This document shows positions 23,501 through 32,510 of a stretch of 64,000 nt of DNA, piece after piece; positions within the stretch are counted from its first letter, which is position 1, and the number at the start of each line of letters is the position of its first letter. The stretch spans positions 20,958,501-21,022,500 of the forward strand of contig NC_068561.1 in the NCBI RefSeq assembly GCF_022201045.2, written 5' to 3'. This stretch comes from Citrus sinensis. Taxonomy: Eukaryota > Streptophyta > Magnoliopsida > Sapindales > Rutaceae. Below the pieces are notes generated by a model. The model did not search any database. It was not told where the DNA came from and was given only the letters and a program-made list of their open reading frames with translations. The position numbers and the translations under genes were made by a program.

Positions 23501-24776
23501 AATTGTCTTCATTGTAGATTAAATAAGTAAATTTAGGTTTTGCCTGTACAAGGGGTAATCAGCTGAATAATAACTGGTCTACATTTTTCTCCCCTCAGGT
23601 TTTGGGCTCGTGTTTTATGGGAACATCGTCTCTTTTGATTGTGAGTAAATTTCATCGGCTAGCCTAGAAATCTGGGTTGCACAGTCATTAAAATTAATCC
23701 GGGATTACAATAGATAAATGTAAACATTTGAGCACTTTAATAGTATGGCATGCATGGTTGTGTGAATGACTGACGTGGTATACCTCAGACCTCATGATAT
23801 TTGCCCAAAGTTACAAATCTGCCGTTAATTTCAGTTGAAGCTTGGACTGCAAGCAAGCTGCTACTTGGAGAAGGCTAGCTAGCTAGCCCGCACTCACTGC
23901 TAGGCGCTAGCTGTGAGATGCTGACATGAAGAGTGGAGATCCGACTAGCTTAATCAGTTTTGTATCAGTTAGATAACCACAAAGGGCATTTGATCGTGAT
24001 AAGTTAGCTAAATAAAGTATAATCGTATTAGGGATGATCAAATACATACTAAGCTCATATATATAAATTTATTCAACTGGGAAAATGTGTTAATAATTAA
24101 TTTGGCGTTTAACCAAGGCGGAAACAAATGGAGGCAAAATGCAGAGGAAATATATACATATAAAGAGTTATTATCTGGTTAATGTGTAGGAAACTTACTG
24201 AAAAAATTATAATATATAAATTAATAAATATATTTAATTCATAGTTAGCCGACCACGAACGGTAAAGGACTAAAGGGGAGTCTTTTCACGCATGTTGTTG
24301 AAGGTTACTGCTAAAGACAAAGCAAGACAGCAAATAGTCAATGTTGCGCACACACAAAAATAGCTTTGAGTCAACCACAAAGTCGCTGTCCCCTAGTCCA
24401 TATTGTCCATTGGATGTATTCATCAAATGCCAGAGCAGCTGGTAACCAGCCGATCTTACTGTAGCAATGGGGTCTGGTCACATTCCACTTGTATTCCAAA
24501 TGCAACCAACTCTGTTTTTGATGTATCCAGTTTCATTCGCATGCGATTAATCCACTATACCGATTCTATTTTATCTACCCATTTTGCGTTTACTCAAAAA
24601 ACTTCACTTGGTGAGTCAATTCGTGAGTTGGAAAGTGAATGCGTTACCAGCAGTGATGGAATCCTTAGTTCACACCAGCACGAAAAGTCTAAAGAATTGG
24701 GGTCCAATTACGGACAAGATAGGGATATTTCTGTGAATAATTGCAAATCATGAGGGCAACTTCATAACCATATTCC
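20511..24776. other. Upstream region of the second PADRE gene
   Basis: AT-rich and non-coding. It contains the hAT-like element (22050-22833) and the islands conserved with unit 1 (21880-22040, 23290-23420, 23830-23985, 24305-24385, 24688-24769). An open frame at 24403-24753 overlaps conserved promoter islands and has no family features. Confidence 0.5.
22050..22833. mobile_element. hAT-like non-autonomous DNA transposon
   Basis: The left end reads ATTAGAGATGGCCAA and continues into CGGGCCGTGCC. The right end in reverse complement reads ATTAGAGATGGGTCAA and continues into TACGGCACGC. Ends of the TAGAGATGG type followed by GC-rich GGGCCGTGCC repeats are typical of a widespread plant hAT group. 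Subterminal GTGCCGTG-like motifs are dense from 22060 to 22250. The middle is AT-rich and has no transposase. I cannot find a clean 8-bp target duplication. More motifs of the same kind follow the right end up to about 22905, so the true right end may lie further out or the element may be rearranged. The paralogous unit lacks the whole segment. Confidence 0.6.
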
Positions 24777-24784
24777 TATAAATA
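24777..24784 (+). promoter_or_regulatory. TATA box of the second PADRE gene
   Basis: TATAAATA lies 55-62 bp upstream of the ATG at 24839. Just upstream is a block conserved with paralogue 1 (AAAGTCTAAAGAATTGGGG through CAACTTCATAAC). Confidence 0.65.
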
Positions 24785-24838
24785 CAATACGTCGATAGTA
24801 TATGCTCTTATGATAATGAAAAGGCACAAACAGAAGCC

Positions 24839-25312
24839 ATGGGGAATTGCTTAGTCCTTGAAGAAAAAGTGATTAAGGTGATGAAAACAGATGGCAAGAT
24901 ACTTGAATATAATCAACCCATCAGAGTTCAGGATGTGTTAGCAGAATTTTCTGGCCATGCAATTTCTGACTCGCTTCCCGAAATCAGGCATCTCAGGCCA
25001 GACTTTAAACTGGTTGGTGGGAACTTGTACTTTCTTGTACCTGTTCCATTGCCATCCCAGAAAGTTCAGAAAAAGAAGGTCAGGTTTTCGGATGAAGAGG
25101 CCGGAGCCGGGGCGAAAGAAAGAGGCGGTGTTGTGAGGATTAAGTTGGTTATCAGTAAGCAAGAGCTGGAGGAGTTACTGCAGAAACAAGGAGTTTCAGT
25201 TAAAGATATGGTTTCTCGGATTCAGAGTAAACAAAGTGCTGATGATTTCCAAAGTGGTGATAAGACTAAAGCGTGGAAGCCTGAGCTGGAAAGCATACCT
25301 GAAATAGACTAG
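24839..25312 (+). CDS. PADRE (DUF4228) family protein, paralogue 2
   Basis: Single exon, 157 residues, with MGNC at the N-terminus for lipidation. The domain keeps VMKTDGKILEY, VQDVLAEFSGHAISDS, GGNLYFLVPVPLP and QKKKVRFSDEEA, and the tail ends WKPELESIPEID. Relative to paralogue 1 it lacks several residues in the Leu-rich segment (residues about 110-120) and in the linker before the C-terminal motif, so divergence is concentrated in the C-terminal half. The frame is intact, which argues that both copies remain under selection. Function of the family is unknown beyond links to stress and pathogen response. A TATA box and the conserved upstream block are present. Confidence 0.93.
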   Translation: MGNCLVLEEKVIKVMKTDGKILEYNQPIRVQDVLAEFSGHAISDSLPEIRHLRPDFKLVGGNLYFLVPVPLPSQKVQKKKVRFSDEEAGAGAKERGGVVRIKLVISKQELEELLQKQGVSVKDMVSRIQSKQSADDFQSGDKTKAWKPELESIPEID

Positions 25313-26994
25313 CAAAACATACACCATGTAATCTCCTTTAGTTTCTATGAACTTTCGTTAGTTTAACATAGAAAGATAGACAGTGAAATTAACTATATAT
25401 ATGATACATATAGCAAAAAGCTCAGCTTAATTAGCTTGTATTTTCATCACAAGGGTTTACCATCTTATAAAAATTAGCAACAAAGAAAGCAGCTAAGTCT
25501 TGGCTTGTTCTTGCTTGTTTCCCTGATAAAATCTGGTATTCCTAGTAAACATCCCATGCAATGTCGCTGAGACCTCGGAAACATGTTAACTTTTAGCCAT
25601 GTGATGCCGTTGCCAATTAAAGACATTTTTTTTTCTTCTCCCCCCCACATAAATCAATGAAAGCAATCAGTTCGTTCAAGGAGCAGTACCCAAAATCACT
25701 AATTAAACTTATTCCCCAAAATCTAATATTAGATTAAAACAACAATAACATAAATGTTTGAATATGTTTCTGAAAAATATGATATGGAAAGTAGTAGGCA
25801 ATTTCTCCAGTCTTTGTAATTCAAACCTCAATTTGTGGAAATTTTGATGTTACAAAAGTAATTTTATAAACTAATACGAAAGAACCCAAAATCAAACATA
25901 AATATGATGCAGTGTGAGTAGAGTATGATTTGGAAATGTTTAAGAAGAGACTGATGGCCCGCCATCGCGCACGAGCCACATGTCACCTGATTATTGGCTG
26001 GCGTCCCACAACCCGGCCAATGATCAGGTGACCACAATAATGTGTGGTGCGACGACTAGCATTTCCTCGCACATCTGAGGAGATTTAACGGACATCTCTT
26101 TAGACCCACCAGCTCAGTCAGAAGAAAAAGAGAAAATGGAAGAAAGCAATGTAAGCACCTATTACAGCTTAACTTCCAGTAAATCCTCTTATTAATCATA
26201 TTTAAGAAGACAGATAAACATGAGTAATAACAATTCATCTTTTACATCATTGTTTACTTGATGGCGGTTCTGCTAGTGCTGCCCCCATTTGGCAGTTCTG
26301 GTTGGGGTTCATAATTATGCTAGGCACTAAATATTTGAAGTGCTGGGACAAGTCAACTTCCTCCAGTAAAAACGCGCATATATGAATATGTGAAATGGAT
26401 GAATATATTAAGCTTGTTTATTACCATCTAAAATAGAAATAAAGTATGATACGTTTCTTAGTTTTGTTCCTGTTCCAATGCTACAACAAACTCTCAACTT
26501 TTTTTTTTTTAATTTTTTAATATTAGGACAACAACTTGGATCTCAACTCTATGAATTTTCAAAGAAAGTATGTCAAGAAAAACTATTTATCATATGCAGG
26601 AATTTGACATAATCACGTGTTCAACAACTTAGGCTCTAGTTGGCAGTATAGTGAGAATATTTTAACTTAAAAGATACGGTATTAGAATACTTAGTTATTA
26701 AACACCTAATATTATGATTTGAAAGTTATGTTAATTTGATTTAACACGTATATGATGTAAAATTTTATAATATTTTAACTTTTATTTTATAGTTATAATT
26801 TTTTTTTCTAGAGCAGTTGTGATTTTAATAAAAAAAGATCTTAATTTTATTAAATCAAATTCTAGCATAATAACCTGAAAAGGAAAAAAAAAGAAAAAGA
26901 AAAGAAAAGAGAGAGTAGAAATAAGATGTAAAATGAGGAAAAAAAGCACATATATATGGTAAAAAGGAAGATGGATCACTTCAAATCTAACTAA
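25313..26994. other. Intergenic DNA downstream of the second PADRE gene
   Basis: 3' flank, then AT-rich DNA. It holds the 51 bp hairpin at 25982-26032. A weakly MITE-like stretch at 26635-26820 (TTTAACTTAAAAGATACGG near its left side) is too degraded to call. A purine-rich tract lies at 26878-26915. No gene is seen. Confidence 0.5.
25982..26032. repeat. 20 bp inverted repeat with 11-nt loop
   Basis: The arms are 25982-26001 (GTCACCTGATTATTGGCTGG) and 26013-26032 (CCGGCCAATGATCAGGTGAC); 18 of 20 positions pair. It lies in a GC-richer patch (25955-26060) within AT-rich DNA. It could be the remains of a DNA transposon end pair, a small-RNA hairpin, or a cruciform. Nothing else nearby decides between these. 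Confidence 0.7.
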
Positions 26995-27007
26995 AATGTT
27001 GTAGGAA

Positions 27008-27490
27008 TCTTCAGGGCGCAGGTGTTGGTGGGCTTATTCGAGACACTGTCGGACACTGGATTTCTGGATATTGTATGAATATTGGAGAAAGTTCGGTGCT
27101 TATGGCTGAGCTTTGGGGTTTATTTCAAGGATTACGCCTAGCTTGGGATGCTGGCATAAAACGTCTTTTGGTAGAAGTGAATAGCCTTTGTGTTACTCAA
27201 ATGATTTTGAAGCAGGTGATTGTGCCTAACGAATTCTATGCATTAGTTGCTGCTATCCAGGAATTAGTTAGCAGAAACTGACAGATTTTCATCACCCATA
27301 TTTATCGGGAAGCAAATTCGGCGGCGGATTTTATGGCAAATATAGCCCATTCACTCTCCCATGGGGTACATTTATTTTCTAACCCGCCTGTGGGTATCTA
27401 TTCAATTATTGTACAAGACTTGTTTGGGGTTACTCATCCTCGCCTTATTCCTGTTTAGCTCGCTTGTTTGAGCCCCATCTAATAAAAAAA
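27008..27490 (+). mobile_element. 5'-truncated LINE (L1-type) 3' end with RNase H domain
   Basis: From 27018 the frame reads an RNase H-like (RVT_3) domain: AGVGGLIRD, MAELWGLFQGLRLAWDAGI, and after one in-frame TGA at 27279-27281 HIYREANSAADFMANIAH. The plant L1 group carries this domain at the end of its second ORF. The sequence ends with a stop (TAG near 27458), a short 3' UTR and a poly(A) tail at about 27484-27493. Flanking AAATGTTGTAGGAA (26995-27008) and AAATGTTGGAGCAA (27491-27504) form an imperfect target-site duplication, 11 of 13 matching over its first 13 bases. It is a classic dead, 5'-truncated insertion, not young. Confidence 0.85.
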
Positions 27491-27504
27491 AAATGTTGGA
27501 GCAA

Positions 27505-28334
27505 AAGAACAAAACAAGAAAAACATATTCTGGATTCGACAGAGCACCCACGTGTCTACAGTAATGTTACCTTATTTGCATCATGCTAAAAAACATTCTA
27601 AATACACGAATAAGTCAACTGTACTCATTGGTTGTACCCTTTAGACACATTAGGTCTACTGTACTCTGTACTCATTGGTTGTACCCTTTAGACGCATTAG
27701 ATCAACTGTTCAAGCTTGTGAAAGGCCACTTAATCAAGTTGATGCACAATAGTTACTGAATAGTCTAAATGCTTAGCACAATCTTCAAATTATACCAATA
27801 GCTGAGAGCAATATGACATTCCATGACAAAGAATTAAAGCTCTCATATGATATAACAACCAGAGAGATCAACTGCTCATGGATTAGTTACCATGGTTAGT
27901 GGGGTGCCCCACTGAAGTATGTCACTAATCGCATGGCATCCCATGGTTGGCTGACAGGAAACTTTTCTATTTGTCTCCCATCATCTGCCCACAGCACAGA
28001 CTGGGATGTTCATAATTCAGGGGATAAATATAAAATGCCAATTGCCAAGATTAGAGGAAAAGAGCAAACAAATATTCCAAAAAACCTAATCAAACTAGCA
28101 AGTGAGATTGACAGTATAGGTTAACATGTTTCATGTGAATAACATTGGCAAAACAAGGCAAGGAATAATTAGGAGGCTAAAAAGAGCCCTATGACCTCAG
28201 TGGGATGGTCACATCTACGAGACCGACCGCGAGTGACTTGCCCACTATCAGCCTTAGTGGTTGACTGGATTTGAGATTATCTTCTCCCAACTATAGAGGT
28301 TTTCACATTCTATTCGATGCAGCTTCCTTCATTA
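27505..28334. other. Intergenic DNA with a short direct repeat
   Basis: A 47 bp tandem direct repeat lies at about 27621-27714 (GTACTCATTGGTTGTACCCT in each copy). The rest, including the somewhat GC-richer stretch 27880-28260, shows no recognisable gene. Confidence 0.5.
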
Positions 28335-28692
28335 GGGTGCGTTTGGGATTGAGGTTAAGTAGCTGTAACTTTTAAATTACAGCATTAAAGTGTTTGGTAA
28401 ACATTAACTGATGTAACTTGAAAGTTATATTAATATAATTTTTTACTTGTATAATAGAAAATCTATTATATCTTTAATAATTTTATCACTAACTGATGTA
28501 GCTTGAAAGTTATATTAATATAATTTTTTACTTGTATAATAAAAAATCTATTATATCTTTAATAATCTTGTCAAAATTATTAATTAAAATTTATATTTAC
28601 TACATTTTATTAATTTTTTTTTCAAAATCACAATTTTTTTTTCACATCAGCTGTAACTTAAAAATTACAACACCTCAATCCCAAACGCACCC
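28335..28692. mobile_element. MITE copy D, best preserved member of the family
   Basis: The terminal inverted repeats are perfect over 21 bp, beginning GGGTGCGTTTGGGATTGAGG at 28335 and its complement ending at 28692. CTGTAACTT and its complement lie just inside. The element is 358 bp and AT-rich with no coding capacity. An 85 bp segment is duplicated in tandem inside (28405-28489 and 28490-28574), so without it the element would be about 270 bp, close to copies A and B. The flanks TTA and TAC do not give a clean target duplication, so the superfamily is unsettled. Confidence 0.85.
28405..28574. repeat. 85 bp tandem duplication inside MITE copy D
   Basis: Both copies begin TAACTGATGTA and differ at only a few positions, so the duplication is recent compared with the divergence among family members. 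Confidence 0.9.
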
Positions 28693-29649
28693 TACATCAG
28701 GTGCGATGTCATGCTTAATGCAAGTAATGATCTCTTATCACTTTTCATATTATTTTAACATCCAATATGTTAACTCAATTGGGTTCTTTGACAACTGGAA
28801 GCCGTGGACATTCTTGCCGTTCATTGGCTTTTGGGTACATTCCGGAACGTGATTTTCACTCTCACTCTAAGCAAAAACTGTTTTGTCACTCTTCAATTAT
28901 CCAACTCTGTTCTTTTATAGGTTTATTATTAGTATTATAAACCATGCTTGCATCAAATGGCTACCTCTGTTTAACTATGCTTGCTTCACAGGGGAAAACC
29001 TGTAACTTGTTCTAGTTATTTTTATTTTAAGGTACAGTTAAATATCAGTAGAAATCAGCTAAGCATTTGAAATAAATACTAGAAAAACATTCAGCTTCAA
29101 AAAGCAACCTTTTTCCTTAGCATGCTTGTATAACATTACTTTTAGAAGGCGATCTATCTTCCTCTTCAAGCATATATGAACAAATGAAAAACTTAGGATG
29201 AACTAAGCAGAGCGACAGCTAAAATATTAGACACTCCAATAGAGTAATAGATATAACTTCAAGTTCTGAAAGTATTGACCAATTTTTTACCTTTCCTCTT
29301 TCAATTTTCTACTAGCAATATATGGCGTTTTCTTGGTATTGTGGGAGATAAGAATGTTCTGACACGTGGTAAGAATTCAGTTACATCAGATCCCAATTAA
29401 ACATTACAACAGATAATCCATCAAATAAGAACTACTGAAATTATCACCACTGAATACAAGCTATGATGCATATTCAGTTGCAAAATGAGTGCTTTAAAGA
29501 TTTACAAGTCACTTCACAGATTTTGTTTGTATAAACATATGCATTATGAAACTTGGATTGCAGATATACACAAGATGTTTTATCTTTCTTAGCAGAGTGT
29601 AAATTTACTATACAGTATGCCTCAAGCTTCCACAACCACTTGTAAAGTG
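28693..29649. other. Intergenic DNA and 3' flank of the SOUL gene
   Basis: The part next to 29650 is the likely 3' UTR of the minus-strand gene. I see nothing else. Confidence 0.5.
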
Positions 29650-31993
29650 CTATTCTTCCTTTCTTTCTACTTCCAGAGCAATCTCATTACGACGTGTGAA
29701 TGGAAGTGTAAATGGTGGATTATACTGCATTCACATTTAAAAACATCCAAAGACAAATAAAAAGACAGTCTATAAATGGAGTATCTAGAATCTAAATTAA
29801 TCACAGACTTATGCAACTTGGGATACCTGTGCAACTTCAACCGAAGCACCTTCTTTGACTCGAAACTGTCTGTCACCTTTCAGAGCATCCCGTAATTTCA
29901 ACTCCCGTCGTTTTACATCTTCATCAGTAACAAAACCTGATTCCAAGTAAAGAAGAAAGGGATTACTAACCACGTAGTGTTCCACAGTAGAGACCTCAAC
30001 AATTGTAATTATCCACTCTTCAGATTGTGCTCCTTTAAATTTTGAATGCTCTCTGCAAAAAGCTTTCTCTAATTTACTCTAGTGCTACATTTCTCTGTCG
30101 ACGCTATTTCCACATAATGGTGAAAATATTAAATGATGGCTATACTTTCTTGCCGCAGATATTTTAAATTACATAATAGTAAATGGTTAACAGCACTACT
30201 ACACAAGTTGAAGGAAAAAATGATTATGAGACGACGCATACATCCAGTTTCATCAAAACAATAACAACCAAATAAACTGCTTTATTTTATTTTTCTGATT
30301 TTCTTGTTAACAATTAGATCACGTACACCTTTAAGCAAACATAAAACATACAAACCTGAGAAGGCAACTACAGCAACAACTTTCTTTGGAACCTCTTTGA
30401 TCCTCACAGAAGGATCTTTCGGCAAAGGCAAGTTGGCTCCATACTTCGAGGGCATGACAAAAGACATCTGCCACTTATCTTGATCTTCCAGCTGTAAATA
30501 TTTTATACACTTAGACAATCACGTGTGTGTGTGTATAAGAACACTTCTGGAGAGAAGATGGATGAATAAATCTAATCATTGAAGTGTCAAACATTCTGCT
30601 TATCCAATATCAATGCAAGGGCCTGGTTATCAAGCAAAGGGAGCAAAAAGGGTTGACTCAATGGCTGATTGTGGGTGCGGGCATTAAGTCAATTGTATAT
30701 CCAAAAATCTAACATATGAAAACTGAGACTTCCCCGCAGTAATGTTCATGAAACCTAAAGAACATATTTTTGAAAAAAAAAAAATTAGCAGCGTGACACT
30801 AAGTCACTAGTGCTATCATTGTGAAGTTAAAACAAAATTAGAAAACTATTATATACATCCCAAACCTAAGCATATTTGATAAAATTATTTCTCATCAACA
30901 ACATCCTGTAACAGAAATCAGAAAGAAAAGACACAATTATATACCATGTATTCACATGGATATATATATATAATTCAAAAATAAAAAATTTCATGATACT
31001 GGAAATAATAAACATTATTAGTTTAGATTAACCTTCTTGGATATCACAGGTGTTGTCATTTCCATTTTCTCCCCATCAGATTGAGTCTTACGTGTAATAA
31101 CAGGAGTGGTCATTTCCATTGTCTCCCTTTTTGTATTCTGAAAATAGTGCAATAGGCAAGATTCACAATAAGCAAACCAAGAGAGACACTTACACATCAA
31201 ATGCACGGAATCAATGATGAAAACAATCCTATCTACCTTACCAAACAGGTACTCAGCCAACACATTGAAAGATCGAGACGCACCATTAAAATCGAAACCA
31301 GTTCTCCCAGGCATCATTGTTTCTGCAATGAAGTAAGACTACACAAACCAGCCCCAATAAAAACACAATGCACAAATGAAGTTACCAGATAAACATAGAG
31401 ATTATAAACAATTATATTTATTTACCTCAACTTCTCTTATCTCATATTGACCTCTCCTACTCAAAACCTTGAATTTCACCGTCTCAAGATCTGGAACTAC
31501 ACAACCCAATAAATAAATCGCTAAATTCATAAGTATACCATAAACAAAAAACTTGAACTCCACATAAATAGACTATAAAATTTCAATCAAATCCAACCCC
31601 AAAAAAAATCTACCTGCCATCAGGGCTTCCTCCAAATTCTGGCTCTCGAACCTTTTTGGGAACACGTATTTGGCAGTTTCAGTTGCTAAGTCCATTAAAA
31701 CTGCAAAAAAATAAAATTAGTTAAAATTAGAAACAAAGAGTCGCAGAAATAAATGATTTATTAAAAATGGAATTATGATAACACTTACGTCGCTGAGAGA
31801 GGGATGAAGTTTGGGATGCGAGAGCGAAGACGAGAGAGACCCTAGCTTCAAAAGCTGATATGGGTTTTCTTTCATTATTGGTGGTGATAGAATTGATGAT
31901 TGTTAAGGATGGTTTCTTGGTGGGTTTTAGGGTTAGGGTTTTGGGGAGAGTGCAGGGACTGATCAGTGACAGTGAAGGCTTGCAGAGAAGCAT
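29650..31993 (-). CDS. Plastid SOUL heme-binding family protein
   Basis: Eight exons: 31789-31993, 31614-31700, 31426-31496, 31237-31338, 31033-31137, 30356-30491, 29827-29936 and 29650-29724. All are GT-AG and phases close to 296 residues. Residues 1 to about 65 are Ser/Thr/Lys-rich and act as a plastid transit peptide. The SOUL/HBP domain follows: [50 protein letters not shown], then the twin motifs [11 protein letters not shown] and [31 protein letters not shown] and [10 protein letters not shown]. The C-terminal part reads [15 protein letters not shown]. Family members bind heme or other tetrapyrroles and are linked to plastid heme handling; the exact role of this member (At3g10130 type) is not settled. 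It lies 518 bp downstream of HISN3 on the same strand. Confidence 0.93.
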
Positions 31994-32510
31994 TTTCTTT
32001 TTGAATTTCTGTTGGAGAGGTTCTGTGATTTTTGTCTATCAAAGCGGGTGGTTATAGTTTTCCCGGGAAATATTATTTTCATATTAATCATTTAACCCGC
32101 AATATTTACTAACCGCCTTTTACTCGATTCTGATCAACATTTTGTGGTTTTGCACTTTAGTCCTTTAATGAATCTTTCCCGTCTGATTTCTCCTCCAGTA
32201 CGATCCCTTCAAATTTACTTCGATTCTTACAATATTTTAAATATATATTAAATACTGCATAAATGAAAACCAAACACCTTCTTAGTACTAAAATTAAAAA
32301 TTCGAACTTCAAATCTTTTGTAAGTTTTCATAAAATTATTTTTCCATTTATTAGAAAATTGTTTGTTTTGGGAAAAATATCCTCCCAGTACACCGAGACA
32401 ACAAAATGTTCAACAAGGGTATTTCAAAATAAATTAAATCTATAGTCCATTCATGCTAAATTAACATCTCTGTAACACATTAGAAAGCCAGATACTACAG
32501 CAAACTGAAA
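31994..32510. other. Spacer between HISN3 and the SOUL gene
   Basis: It must contain the 3' UTR of HISN3 and the promoter of the SOUL gene, both on the minus strand. It is AT-rich. TCCCGGGAAA near 32060 is a small palindrome. No gene is seen. Confidence 0.5.

Larger units (their letters stand above)
20205..25330 (+). repeat. Tandem segmental duplication, unit 2 (contains the second PADRE gene)
   Basis: This is the second copy of the unit at 14812-19290, with blocks in the same order and orientation. The first block opens with GGCGGTGCCGCCCA in both copies and runs through GCAAAATCAAATTG. Unit 2 is longer, partly because of a hAT-like insertion at 22050. Frames such as 20411-20671 are not conserved between units and are not called as genes. 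Confidence 0.75.

Noticed and set aside
24403-24753. 116-codon plus-strand frame upstream of the second PADRE gene
   Set aside because: It overlaps non-coding islands conserved with the first PADRE promoter, where the frame is not kept; no family features.
26635-26820. Possible fifth MITE copy
   Set aside because: One side resembles the family's subterminal motif but neither terminal repeat can be recognised.
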